From Vagococcus silagei (lineage in GTDB: Bacteria; Bacillota; Bacilli; Lactobacillales; Vagococcaceae): a stretch of DNA of 64,000 nt. Numbering within the stretch: position 1 is the stretch's first letter; each line of letters opens with the position of its first letter. The notes beneath the pieces were generated by a model that saw only the letters and a list, made by a program, of their open reading frames with translations, had not been told where the DNA came from and searched no databases. The stretch lies in the NCBI RefSeq assembly GCF_004795745.1, contig NZ_SDGV01000015.1:1-64000 (forward strand), read 5' to 3'. Shown piece after piece: positions 7,296-15,075 of this stretch. The position numbers and the translations under genes were made by a program.

Positions 7296-7796
7296 ATGCA
7301 CCAACATTTTGACGAAATACATGATTTAATGGAACAGGCCTTTCCTGAGAGTGAAAGACGTATTTATGAGGAACAAAAAGAACTTTTGGATCATCCGAAT
7401 TATGAGTTAGTGATAAAGAGAAATGATCATGATAAAATAATTGCTTTTATGGCTATTTGGAATTTAGAAACATGTCGTTTTATCGAACATTTCGCAGTCG
7501 ACTCAAGCATGAGAGGTCACGGAATTGGTGGGAAATTCATGTCTGAAATTATGGAAGACACTTCAAAACCAATTATTTTAGAAGTTGAACACCCAGATAC
7601 GACTAATGCCAAACGTCGCATTTCTTTCTATGAAAATCTTGGTTATCACTTAAATGAAGTTGACTACGCACAACCACCACTAAGAGAAGGTGAAGCGGAA
7701 GTACCTTTATATGTGATGAGTTATCCTGAACAAGTTCCATCACATGAATTTGATGATTATAAAAATGATATTTTTAGTACACTTTATGATATGTAG
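7296..7796 (+). CDS. GNAT family N-acetyltransferase
   Basis: Single-domain acetyltransferase, 166 aa. The acetyl-CoA loop is SSMRGHGIGGKFMSEIM (about residues 68-84), the upstream strand reads FIEHFAVD and the downstream SFYENLGYHLN is the usual C-terminal part. The substrate is unknown. It has a good TAGGAGG and lies just after cat with no terminator between them, then a terminator follows. It may simply be a passenger; a second resistance role is not supported by any motif. Confidence 0.85.
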   Translation: MHQHFDEIHDLMEQAFPESERRIYEEQKELLDHPNYELVIKRNDHDKIIAFMAIWNLETCRFIEHFAVDSSMRGHGIGGKFMSEIMEDTSKPIILEVEHPDTTNAKRRISFYENLGYHLNEVDYAQPPLREGEAEVPLYVMSYPEQVPSHEFDDYKNDIFSTLYDM

Positions 7797-7806
7797 GAAA
7801 ATAAGG

Positions 7807-7838
7807 AATCTGACACATGATGTCAGGTTTCTTTTTTT
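7807..7838 (+). terminator. Terminator of the cat-GNAT unit
   Basis: Nine-bp stem AATCTGACA / TGTCAGGTT, 5-nt loop, then CTTTTTTT. Confidence 0.85.
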
Positions 7839-7887
7839 GATTTTCAAAGCTTTTACTTGTGCTCTAAAGTTAAATGTGTTAAATTTA

Positions 7888-7909
7888 TTTTAGACACGGG
7901 TGTCTAAAA
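7888..7909. promoter_or_regulatory. Perfect palindromic operator upstream of the TetR gene
   Basis: Arms TTTTAGACAC (7888-7897) and GTGTCTAAAA (7900-7909) around GG form a 22-bp perfect dyad 20 bp before the TetR-family start. The position fits an autoregulatory TetR dimer site. Confidence 0.7.
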
Positions 7910-7929
7910 AATGATGATGGTGAAATGTA

Positions 7930-8526
7930 ATGGCGAAAAAAGAGTTAACTTATGCAGAAAAGAGAAAACAACTTATTATTAGCAAAAGTATTTCTGTTTT
8001 CTCTGAGAAAGGTTTCAATCACGCCACAATGAAAGACGTGATGACAGCGACGGGTATGTCGAGAGGAGGCGTTTACGCACATTTTAATAATATTGATGAT
8101 TTATTTTTGAGTGTCTTACAGTATATTGACGATTTGCCTAAAAACCAACTTGTTGTAAATCCAGAGCAAACCGCACTCTCCAATTTATTCACTTGGGTAG
8201 ATCAAAGTTTTACTTTTACGGAAGCTTCTATTTGTCAAATTGGTAAAGCTCTTTCTGAGTATTTTTTAGCACATACAAAAAATGAGATACCGTACCTTGA
8301 AGAGAGACGTAAAAAACTAACTTCGCAAGTTGAAAACTTTATTGAGGCGGGTATCAAATCAGGCGAATTTAAACCGAAAATCGACGTGAAAAACTTTGTT
8401 GAATTGTTACTGTGCCAAATAGATGGCATTCTTTTAAATCACTATGTAAATGGTCAAGAAGAAATGAATAATCAAAAACTTATCAACTATTTAAAAGAAC
8501 AAATAAAAAGAATCTTATTGAAATGA
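7930..8526 (+). CDS. TetR/AcrR family transcriptional regulator
   Basis: DNA-binding repressor with the N-terminal HTH (VFSEKGFNHATMKDVMTATGMSRGGVYAHFNN, residues about 22-55), the standard TetR pattern, and a divergent C-terminal ligand domain. At 198 aa it is normal size. ATG 7930 is preceded by GATGGTGAAATGTA with only a weak ribosome site. A perfect palindrome just upstream is its probable operator. The next gene, a GNAT, starts 10 nt after its stop and is probably the co-regulated partner. Ligand unknown. Confidence 0.9.
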   Translation: MAKKELTYAEKRKQLIISKSISVFSEKGFNHATMKDVMTATGMSRGGVYAHFNNIDDLFLSVLQYIDDLPKNQLVVNPEQTALSNLFTWVDQSFTFTEASICQIGKALSEYFLAHTKNEIPYLEERRKKLTSQVENFIEAGIKSGEFKPKIDVKNFVELLLCQIDGILLNHYVNGQEEMNNQKLINYLKEQIKRILLK

Positions 8527-8536
8527 GGGAATGAAT

Positions 8537-9073
8537 ATGTTTAGCGGTGAGAAAATTAAATTTAGAAAATTAGTACCAGCAGATGCGGAAAGTTATCATG
8601 AATGGCGTAATGATTTTAGTGTGATGCGCAGCACAAGTCCGTATTTAGATTTATATTCTTCAATGGAGACAGAAGAGTTTGTCACAATGATTTCAACTAG
8701 TGCTAATGCCAAAAGTTATATGATTGAGACAAAAGAAAATGAAAAGCCAATTGGTGTGGTGTCGTTAATCAATCTTGATTTTAAAAATCGTTCGGCAGAA
8801 TGTGTGATTGACATTGGGGATAAGTCAATGTGGGGAAAAGGAATTGGATTTGAAGCAATGTCGTTACTGGTTCATTATGCCTTTAGTGAACTGAATTTAC
8901 ATCGTTTATCACTTCAAGTTTTTTCTTTCAATCAAAATGCGATTAGTTTATATGAAAAAATTGGTTTTAAAGTCGAAGGGCAATCACGTGAAGCTCTTTA
9001 TCGCGATGGACAATACCATGATGTCATCTTAATGGGATTACTAAAAGATGAAGCTAAACTTGAAACAAACTAG
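8537..9073 (+). CDS. RimJ/RimL-type GNAT acetyltransferase
   Basis: Predicted protein or small-molecule N-acetyltransferase of the RimJ/RimL/SpeG-like branch. The N-terminal GEKIKFRKLVPADAESYHEWRND and the WGKGIGFEAMSLLVHYAF acetyl-CoA loop (residues about 95-112) are typical, as is LHRLSLQVFSFNQNAISLYEKIGF. I prefer ATG 8537, 7 nt after GAGGGA, to ATG 8531, which is too close to it. Probably co-transcribed with the upstream TetR gene. Confidence 0.87.
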   Translation: MFSGEKIKFRKLVPADAESYHEWRNDFSVMRSTSPYLDLYSSMETEEFVTMISTSANAKSYMIETKENEKPIGVVSLINLDFKNRSAECVIDIGDKSMWGKGIGFEAMSLLVHYAFSELNLHRLSLQVFSFNQNAISLYEKIGFKVEGQSREALYRDGQYHDVILMGLLKDEAKLETN

Positions 9074-9107
9074 AAAACGCGAAACGTTTGCTAGTTTGTT
9101 TTTATTT
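9065..9107 (+). terminator. Terminator after the GNAT gene
   Basis: ACAAACTAG pairs with CTAGTTTGT, with an inner AAACG / CGTTT stem and a T-rich tail. It begins before the stop codon of the gene. Confidence 0.8.
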
Positions 9108-9115
9108 TGTCGAAT

Positions 9116-9150
9116 TTGTAACGGTTTATCCTACTAGTCTATGTTAGACT
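9116..9150 (+). promoter_or_regulatory. Candidate promoter and dyad upstream of the aminotransferase
   Basis: TTGTAA (9116-9121) and TATGTT (9140-9145) with 18-nt spacing. The -10 is centred in a perfect dyad, AGTCTA-TGT-TAGACT (9136-9150), so a repressor there would block it. ACGGTTT (9121-9127) also has its complement AAACCGT at 9195-9201 in the 90-nt leader. No known riboswitch is recognised. Confidence 0.4.
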
Positions 9151-9243
9151 GAGAGATAGGAGATTAAAAGTTATTTTATTTTAACATTAAAGTGAAACCG
9201 TATTCAGATTGAATATGATTCCGAATTTATAGGAGGCAATGTT

Positions 9244-10362
9244 ATGGATATTGCAAATTTTGGCGTTGAAGAATGGTTAAATGAATGGGAAAAAAAAGCA
9301 ACATATGATATTTCACAAAGTTCGGTTGAAGCTTTTACTCTTGAAGAGTTATTAGCATTAGATGGTACGACAGTTGAAGAATTCTTTGGTCGCTTAAGTA
9401 AAGTGCCTCAAGACTATGGTTGGATTGAAGGTTCAGATACCTTTAAGGAAGAAGTTGCTAAACTATATAAAAATGTTGATCCAGATAATATTCTTCAAAC
9501 AAATGGAACAACAGGTGCGAACTTTTTAGCATTATATGCTTTGATTGAACCTGGTGATCACGTGATTTCAATGCTGCCATCTTATCAACAACTTTATGAT
9601 ATTCCTCGTTCATTTGGAGCAGAAGTTGAATTTGTTGAATTAAAAGAAGAAGAAAATTGGGAATTTGACTTAGCAAAATTAAAAGAATTAATTCGTCCAA
9701 ATACGAAAATGATTTGTTTAAATAGTGCCAATAATCCAACAGGTACTCAAATTGACCGAAAGATGTTAGAACAAATTATCGACATCGCAAAAACATCAGG
9801 TGCATACGTGTTAGTTGATGAAGTATATGGCCCATTATCAGCAGATACAGATCACATTTCAATCGTTGATTTATATGATAAAGGAATTTCAACAAACTCA
9901 TTATCAAAAACTTATTCAGTACCTGGTATTCGAATTGGCTGGACTGCGACTAATAAAGAATTAGCAGATCTATTTAGAAAATACCGCGACTATACGATGA
10001 TTTGTGGTGGCGTGATTAATGATGAATTGGCAGTACATACGCTTAAAAATAAAGATAAAATTCTTGCACGCAATAAACAAATTGTTGCTGAAAACTTAAA
10101 AGTTCTGACAGATTGGGTTGAATCAGAACCCCGTGTAAGCTTAGTTGTGCCAAATTACGTATCGACATCATTTATTAAATTTGATATTCCTCAAGATGAT
10201 CGTTCATTCTGTTTAGACTTATTAAATGATACAGGAGTCTTACTAATTCCGGGTGACGCTTTTGATTTCCCACAACATGCACGTGTGGGGTATTGCTGTA
10301 AGAAAGAAACACTCATCAAAGGGTTAGAATTATTATCTGGCTACCTAAGAAAATTTGATTAA
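9244..10362 (+). CDS. PLP-dependent aminotransferase, class I/II
   Basis: Fold-type I pyridoxal-phosphate enzyme of 372 aa. Landmarks are TTGANFLALYAL (phosphate-binding loop), NSANNPTGT, the VDEVYG aspartate/tyrosine pair and the Schiff-base lysine in NSLSKTYSVPGIRIGW. It resembles the branch that includes capreomycidine-synthase-like and MalY-like aminotransferases, but the substrate cannot be assigned. It is monocistronic: it has its own promoter, a strong TAGGAGG and a terminator right after the stop. Confidence 0.85.
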   Translation: MDIANFGVEEWLNEWEKKATYDISQSSVEAFTLEELLALDGTTVEEFFGRLSKVPQDYGWIEGSDTFKEEVAKLYKNVDPDNILQTNGTTGANFLALYALIEPGDHVISMLPSYQQLYDIPRSFGAEVEFVELKEEENWEFDLAKLKELIRPNTKMICLNSANNPTGTQIDRKMLEQIIDIAKTSGAYVLVDEVYGPLSADTDHISIVDLYDKGISTNSLSKTYSVPGIRIGWTATNKELADLFRKYRDYTMICGGVINDELAVHTLKNKDKILARNKQIVAENLKVLTDWVESEPRVSLVVPNYVSTSFIKFDIPQDDRSFCLDLLNDTGVLLIPGDAFDFPQHARVGYCCKKETLIKGLELLSGYLRKFD

Positions 10363-10378
10363 ATTTGCTCCTTATATC

Positions 10379-10415
10379 GAGACTATGATGTTCTGACATT
10401 GTAGCCTCTTTTTTT
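10379..10415 (+). terminator. Terminator after the aminotransferase
   Basis: Thirteen-bp imperfect stem (10379-10391 with 10396-10408, TCTG loop) followed by seven T. Confidence 0.85.
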
Positions 10416-10522
10416 AGTCTGAGTAAAATATACATCTCTTGGTTAGCTAAAAAATAGGACAGAAGGCGGATTTCTAATAACATGCTCTTTGTTATGATTT
10501 AGTTATACAGGAGGTCGTGAAA

Positions 10523-10918
10523 ATGAAAAAAATATTACTAACATTAATTATAGTAGGTGGTCTAGGAGTGGGAGCACCAATCGTGGGTTCTATGTTGACG
10601 CAAGGCCAAAAACAAACCGCAGATAATGATTTAGGTCAACAATTTGACCGTTTTAATCTATTAATAAAAAAAGAACCATCTTATGTGAAAATTGATGGAA
10701 AACAGTCAGAAAAACAAGAACCTGGTGGCTATATGTATCATCAAAAGGTCGTATCAGAAAGTGGTAAAGCATATGATCTATCTTACTATGCAGGTGATAA
10801 ATTAAAAGAAGCAGCCTATCTAAAATTAGATACGAAGGGTCGTTTCGTTGAAACATGGGAAGAAGTTCAAAAAGAAGATATTCCCAAAAATGTACTTTCA
10901 AAAATGGAAACATTATAA
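10523..10918 (+). CDS. YxeA-family (DUF1093) secreted protein
   Basis: Small exported protein of 131 aa with an N-terminal signal/TM segment (KKILLTLIIVGGLGVGAPIVGSML). The mature domain typical of YxeA proteins follows: a strand-rich core with GGYMYHQKVVSESGKAYDL and a C-terminal ETWEEVQKEDIPKNVLSKM. Function unknown in the family. ATG 10523 is chosen for its distance from CAGGAGGTCG; the frame also has GTG 10517. Monocistronic with a terminator downstream. Confidence 0.8.
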   Translation: MKKILLTLIIVGGLGVGAPIVGSMLTQGQKQTADNDLGQQFDRFNLLIKKEPSYVKIDGKQSEKQEPGGYMYHQKVVSESGKAYDLSYYAGDKLKEAAYLKLDTKGRFVETWEEVQKEDIPKNVLSKMETL

Positions 10919-10958
10919 GAAGTTGTGACTAAGTGTTCAACTTCAAGATATGGAGACG

Positions 10959-10999
10959 AAAATCACAAAGATTTTTTTATAAATTTTTGTGATTTTTTT
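10959..10999 (+). terminator. Terminator after the yxeA-like gene
   Basis: AAAATCACAAA pairs with TTTTGTGATTTT, with a T tail. Confidence 0.8.
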
Positions 11000-11155
11000 A
11001 TGCCGAAGACTTTTGATGACACCGTTAGTTCTCAGTTAAGAGAGTATAACTTACTTATTTTAGTTTTTTTAGTTGTTCAAAGCAGTGACTTGCATTATAG
11101 TGATTATGACGTATAGTTTAGATGAATGATGAGAACAAAAGAAGGAAGTGACTAC

Positions 11156-11866
11156 GTGCGTTTAAATAAATTTATCAGTGAATCAGGAAAAGCATCTCGA
11201 CGCGGTGCCGATAAGTTAATCGAGCAAGGACGCGTTTATGTAAATGGAAAAAAAGCAAAAGTTGGCAGTCAAGTCGAACCAGGAGATGATGTTCGTGTAG
11301 ACGGCAATCAACTTTATATTGCGCCAAAAAGCAATGTTTACATTGCCTTGAATAAACCAGTTGGCATCACAAGTACAACGGAAAAAAACGTGAAAGGAAA
11401 CATTGTCGATTTAGTTAATTACCCATCGCGAATTTTTCATATTGGTCGTTTAGATAAAGATTCTGAAGGCTTAATTTTATTAACGAATGATGGCGATATT
11501 GTCAATGAAATTTTACGTTCCGAAAATCGTCACGAAAAAGAATATGTGGTGTCAGTTGATCGCCCAATTACACCTGAGTTTTTAGAACAAATGGCGGCAG
11601 GTGTTAAAATTTTAGGCACAAAAACTTTGCCTTGTGAAGTTGAACAATTGTCAAAATTTGATTTTAAAATTATCTTAACCCAAGGATTAAATCGTCAAAT
11701 TCGTCGGATGTGTGAGGCGCTAGGTTACACTGTCTGTCGCTTACAACGATTAAGAATTATGAACATTGAATTAGGTAACTTACCCGTAGGACAATGGCGC
11801 TACTTATCTAAAAAAGAAAAAAGCCGCCTATTTGACGACTTAGACTACCAAGAAAAAGAATGGTAA
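11156..11866 (+). CDS. rluF: 23S rRNA pseudouridine synthase, RluF/RluB type
   Basis: Isomerises a uridine in 23S rRNA to pseudouridine. An N-terminal S4 RNA-binding domain (RLNKFISESGKASRRGADKLIEQGRVYVNG, residues 1-60) is followed by the RsuA-family catalytic domain with the active aspartate in HIGRLDKDSEGLILLTND, then KEYVVSVD and LNRQIRRMCEALGY. The pattern is closest to RluF (position 2604 in E. coli numbering) but RluB/RsuA cannot be fully ruled out. I start it at GTG 11156 behind GAAGGAAG, which gives MRLNKFIS as in homologues, not at the upstream ATG 11126. 236 aa. Confidence 0.88.
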   Translation: MRLNKFISESGKASRRGADKLIEQGRVYVNGKKAKVGSQVEPGDDVRVDGNQLYIAPKSNVYIALNKPVGITSTTEKNVKGNIVDLVNYPSRIFHIGRLDKDSEGLILLTNDGDIVNEILRSENRHEKEYVVSVDRPITPEFLEQMAAGVKILGTKTLPCEVEQLSKFDFKIILTQGLNRQIRRMCEALGYTVCRLQRLRIMNIELGNLPVGQWRYLSKKEKSRLFDDLDYQEKEW

Positions 11867-11870
11867 ATAA

Positions 11871-11988
11871 GCGTGTATTTTTTAGCGTATTGCTCTGCAG
11901 AAACTGGAGATTTTCTCATTCAATCGGCTTTTTCGATTGAGTGGTAAAATTGAAGTTTCCCAAGAGCAGCTAAAAAATACCAAACTAA
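11871..11988. repeat. Hairpin repeat family 1, copy 1
   Basis: About 118 nt just after the pseudouridine synthase. It folds as one long imperfect hairpin: GTATTTTTTAGC (11874-11885) pairs with GCTAAAAAATAC (11969-11980), GCTCT with AGAGC inside it, and CATTCAATCG with CGATTGAGTG at the tip. Non-coding; an almost identical copy follows. Confidence 0.85.
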
Positions 11989-11993
11989 AACAA

Positions 11994-12111
11994 GCGTGTA
12001 TTTTTTAGCGTATTGCTCTGCAGAAACTGGAGATTTTCTCATTCAATCGGCTTTTTCGATTGAGTGGTAAAATTGAAGTTTCCCAAGAGCAGCTAAAAAA
12101 TACCAAACTAA
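11994..12111. repeat. Hairpin repeat family 1, copy 2
   Basis: Near-identical direct repeat of copy 1 at a 123-nt period, with the same nested arms. A third, truncated copy follows. The lack of divergence implies recent duplication or gene conversion. Confidence 0.85.
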
Positions 12112-12112
12112 T

Positions 12113-12145
12113 AAGCGTGTATTTTTTACGTATTGTTCTGAGAAA
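12113..12145. repeat. Hairpin repeat family 1, truncated third copy
   Basis: AAGCGTGTATTTTTTACGTA matches the 5' end of the two full copies with one deletion, followed by TTGTTCTGAG. It then breaks off into the bidirectional terminator. The same ATAAGCGTGTA start reappears at about 63981-63991, at the end of the window after the PadR gene, so another copy may begin there. Confidence 0.6.
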
Positions 12146-12185
12146 AAAACTTCGCCGCTCAATATGAGTTAGGCGAAGTTTTTAT
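12146..12185. terminator. Bidirectional terminator between convergent genes
   Basis: AAAACTTCGCC (12146-12156) pairs with GGCGAAGTTTT (12172-12182). A-runs and T-runs on both sides allow termination of the rightward pseudouridine synthase transcript and the leftward ABC/TrmB transcript. Confidence 0.8.
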
Positions 12186-12364
12186 TTATTTTTACGTAAA
12201 GTCATCAAGGTTAAAGGTAACGTTAAAATAATATAACCAAGAATGACATAGAGTAAGAATTGTATTGTTAATGATGCAATATTTAATAATTGAATCATTG
12301 CAAAGGGGATAAGAATTGCAACAAAGAAACAAATAAATAATTGGACAAAACGTTTAAGTGACAT
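12182..12364 (-). CDS. Small two-helix membrane protein, unknown
   Basis: Sixty residues with two hydrophobic segments (VQLFICFFVAILIPFAMIQL and LTIQFLLYVILGYIILTLPL) and a basic C-terminus (LRKNK). GAGGAG lies before the ATG. It is the last gene of a leftward operon behind the TrmB regulator and the ABC exporter and starts 23 nt after the TrmB stop. I do not recognise a family. A helper subunit of the exporter is possible from position only. Confidence 0.6.
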   Translation of the reverse strand: MSLKRFVQLFICFFVAILIPFAMIQLLNIASLTIQFLLYVILGYIILTLPLTLMTLRKNK

Positions 12365-12387
12365 CTAAAAACTCCTCATCGTGTGAT

Positions 12388-13152
12388 TTATAAAGTGTTA
12401 AAGAAATCTTTACCATATTTTGCTTCGATTTCTTCACCAAAATCATTTTTAATTTTTTCAATCATCATATCATGTTTGATTCCGAGCATGATTTCTTGAA
12501 TGAGTGCTGGATGTTTTGTTTCTACAGCGGAAGGCACGAGACGTCCATCAAAACTACCAATAATCGCTTTTTTCTGATCAAAGAGCATATTAAAAGAGGT
12601 AAAGTCCTCATCATGAATTGCAACGGGCGCATCAATTACGATATTCTTTAAAGAAGTTTCAACATTTTTGAATGTAATCAGAGTAACTTCAAGTCCTCGT
12701 TCTTGTGCTTCTTCAAGTAAAGGCAAGATATAAGTTAGATCCTCAGGGAAAACATCCACAACAATTGATTCTTGTGCATGCCCGATACTTCGTTTAATGA
12801 CTGATTGAACGGCTTCAAGTCCTTGAGTGTTGTAAAAATGAAAAGAAGTCTGTTTTTCGCGTTTTATTTCATCAGTTAATATTTTAGATGCTTGCTTAAA
12901 TTCAAGTTGTAATTTTGAAATCAATTCATCAATGGGAACAGCAACATAAGCGGTGCTTTTTCCTTCAATCACCTGACAAGCCCCTTTTTTATGTAAAGAA
13001 TTGAGTGCAGCATAGACGTTTGAACGTGAAGATGAAATATTTTTGGCGACCTCGTAACCTGTTTGTTCGTTTGATTCAATTAAAGCTAGATAACATTTTG
13101 CTTCTAACTCGGTTAAGCCAATTTTTTTTAAATGGTCAATCATTTCAAACAC
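12388..13152 (-). CDS. TrmB-family transcriptional regulator
   Basis: The N-terminal winged helix is of TrmB type (LKKIGLTELEAKCYLALIESNEQTGYEVAKNI then SSSRSNVYAALNSLHKKGACQVI, residues 8-65), followed by a coiled segment. A C-terminal phospholipase-D-like sensor fold follows (HAQESIVVDVFPEDLTYILPLLEEA...). In archaea and some bacteria TrmB proteins sense sugars; the ligand here is unknown. It starts 8 nt after the ABC exporter stop in the same leftward operon. It could control the dyad at 14927-14948 in the exporter promoter. Confidence 0.85.
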   Translation of the reverse strand: MFEMIDHLKKIGLTELEAKCYLALIESNEQTGYEVAKNISSSRSNVYAALNSLHKKGACQVIEGKSTAYVAVPIDELISKLQLEFKQASKILTDEIKREKQTSFHFYNTQGLEAVQSVIKRSIGHAQESIVVDVFPEDLTYILPLLEEAQERGLEVTLITFKNVETSLKNIVIDAPVAIHDEDFTSFNMLFDQKKAIIGSFDGRLVPSAVETKHPALIQEIMLGIKHDMMIEKIKNDFGEEIEAKYGKDFFNTL

Positions 13153-13160
13153 TCCCTAAT

Positions 13161-14906
13161 TTATGTAAATTGAATGGCATATAATTCTTCATAGCGACCC
13201 TTCGCGGCAAGCAGTTCATCATGAGTTCCTTTCTCAACAATAACGCCGTCCTCCATCACGATAATTCGGTCAGCCTTTTGAATGGTTGATAAACGGTGCG
13301 CAATGACAAGCGAAGTTTTTTCTTCAAGTAAAGTATCAAGTGATTCCTGAATAAATTTTTCAGCCTCATTATCTAACGCGGCCGTTGCTTCATCAAGAAT
13401 TAAGATAGGGGCATTTTTAAGAAGAATCCTAGCAATTGCAATTCGTTGCTTTTGGCCACCGGATAATTTTATGCCCTTTTCGCCAACTTGAGTGTCTAAT
13501 CCATGAGGCAAGCTTGCGATAAATGAGTCTAATTTTGCAGCATGAACAGCTGTTTCTAAATTATCATCTGTTTTATCGGTTGCTCCATATAGAATATTCT
13601 CATAAATTGTACCATCTATCAACTCAATATCTTGTGTAACCATGCCAACATTTTGACGAAGTGAATCAATTGAAAAATCTTTAATATTTGTGTTATCAAT
13701 TAATATTTCACCGTCACTTACGTCATAGAGTCGTTCTAATAATTTGGTAATGGTCGTTTTTCCAGAGCCGGAAACACCTACTAAAGCAGTCATCTCGCCT
13801 TTATTGATTGAAAAATTAAGGTTATTAAGAATATCTTGGTCGTTTTGATAATGGAAATTCACATTATTAAAATGAATTCGATTTTCAAAATTATTAAAAA
13901 TAGTCGGTTCAGCTAAATTCCTAATCTTTGGTTCAGATACGTAAATCTCCATAATGCGTTCATAAGAGACAACGGATTGTTGAAAACGACTAATCATTTG
14001 GGTGAAAGAGCGAATGGGATTTTGTAGCATTTTAAGGTAAGCAAGATAGGCTACCATACTACCAACAGAATGTTGACCGCCAATAATGACGAAACTTGAG
14101 TAAACCAGCACAATTGTCATATCTAAGTAATTGACGAAATCAATCGCGGGTGAAAAAATAGTTTGATAATTCATTGCTTCAAAATAATTCTTTTTATTTT
14201 CTTCGTTTAATTGATGTAAGTTTTCTTTCTCAAAATCTTCAGTCACGAAAGTTTTAATCAATAAAATCGAAGTTAAACTATTTTGAAAGAGGTTATTGAT
14301 TTTAGCGTTTGATTGACTAACATTTTTATAAGCCTTCTTGATCCGTTTACTGAAATAGACATTGATAAAATAAAGTATTGGAAAAGTTAACGTAATCAGT
14401 AGCGTTAATGTTGCATCTTGTATAAACAAGAAACCGTAAATGACAATGAACGTAATAAGATTTGAAATAAGTTTTAAACTCTGTGGTGAAACTAAATCTT
14501 GTAGCGTTTTAACATCATTTGACAGGCGTGTCATTAAGTCGCCCGTTTTTGCTTCTTCAAAAAAACTAAAATCTTGCATCAAAAGTTGATGATACATATC
14601 TTCACGAAGTTCAATAATCATATCTTGACTCATTCGGCTCATAATAAAGGTTGAAAGATAACTAAAAATGCTGAGTAGTAAAGCAAAAAATAGTAATAAA
14701 CCTGCATTGAAACTGATATCTGATTTAGATTTATTTGGAATAGAAACATCAATAATGTGTTGGGTAATTTGAGGAATCTTAAATTCTAATAGTGAAATAA
14801 TGAGTAATAGGATAAAACTAGCAAAGAGCCACACTTTTTTATTTTTAAGTTTTCCCAAGATAAATTTTAACATTGAGAAAACTGTGCTTGTTTCTTTTTT
14901 TGCCAT
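13161..14906 (-). CDS. ABC exporter, fused permease-ATPase (multidrug/lipid type)
   Basis: Half-transporter of 581 aa with six transmembrane helices in residues about 25-320 and a C-terminal ATPase. ATPase motifs are Walker A GVSGSGKTT, Q-loop near VTQDIEL, signature LSGGQKQR, Walker B ILILDEATAALD and the H-loop IAHRLST. It probably works as a homodimer, since no partner half-transporter is adjacent. The substrate is not predictable. The leftward promoter (TTGACA, 18 nt, TATAGT) lies at 14946-14975. It is first in an operon with the TrmB regulator and a small membrane protein. Confidence 0.9.
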   Translation of the reverse strand: MAKKETSTVFSMLKFILGKLKNKKVWLFASFILLLIISLLEFKIPQITQHIIDVSIPNKSKSDISFNAGLLLFFALLLSIFSYLSTFIMSRMSQDMIIELREDMYHQLLMQDFSFFEEAKTGDLMTRLSNDVKTLQDLVSPQSLKLISNLITFIVIYGFLFIQDATLTLLITLTFPILYFINVYFSKRIKKAYKNVSQSNAKINNLFQNSLTSILLIKTFVTEDFEKENLHQLNEENKKNYFEAMNYQTIFSPAIDFVNYLDMTIVLVYSSFVIIGGQHSVGSMVAYLAYLKMLQNPIRSFTQMISRFQQSVVSYERIMEIYVSEPKIRNLAEPTIFNNFENRIHFNNVNFHYQNDQDILNNLNFSINKGEMTALVGVSGSGKTTITKLLERLYDVSDGEILIDNTNIKDFSIDSLRQNVGMVTQDIELIDGTIYENILYGATDKTDDNLETAVHAAKLDSFIASLPHGLDTQVGEKGIKLSGGQKQRIAIARILLKNAPILILDEATAALDNEAEKFIQESLDTLLEEKTSLVIAHRLSTIQKADRIIVMEDGVIVEKGTHDELLAAKGRYEELYAIQFT

Positions 14907-14926
14907 GGTAATCCTCCTTTTTTATA

Positions 14927-14975
14927 AGTAGTATTTTATAGAACTACTATAATCCTGAATGAGATTATTTGTCAA
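14927..14975 (-). promoter_or_regulatory. Promoter and operator of the ABC exporter/TrmB operon
   Basis: On the minus strand TTGACA (14975-14970) and TATAGT (14951-14946) are 18 nt apart. An inverted repeat AGTAGT-N10-ACTACT (14927-14948) overlaps the -10 and the start point, the classic place for a repressor. The TrmB product of the same operon is the natural candidate. Confidence 0.6.
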
Positions 14976-15075
14976 CTTATTTATTTTGTTTTTTATATTT
15001 ATATTTACAGCTTAATTAGTGAAGAATTATACAATACAAGTTATAATCAAAGAGAAAAGGAGAGGATGACAAAAA

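Noticed and set aside
2595-7838. Resistance island or transposon
   Set aside because: No transposase, integrase, terminal inverted repeats or target duplications are visible around the fusB and cat genes.
9152-9243. T-box or SAM riboswitch before the aminotransferase
   Set aside because: Neither the T-box AGGGTGGNACCGCG block nor the conserved SAM-I core is present.
10925-11116. 63-residue open frame after the yxeA-like gene
   Set aside because: It runs through the terminator hairpin, has no ribosome site and no recognisable sequence.
11871-12145. Tandem repeats as a CRISPR array
   Set aside because: The units are 118-123 nt, nearly identical throughout, and contain no variable spacers; no cas genes are present.
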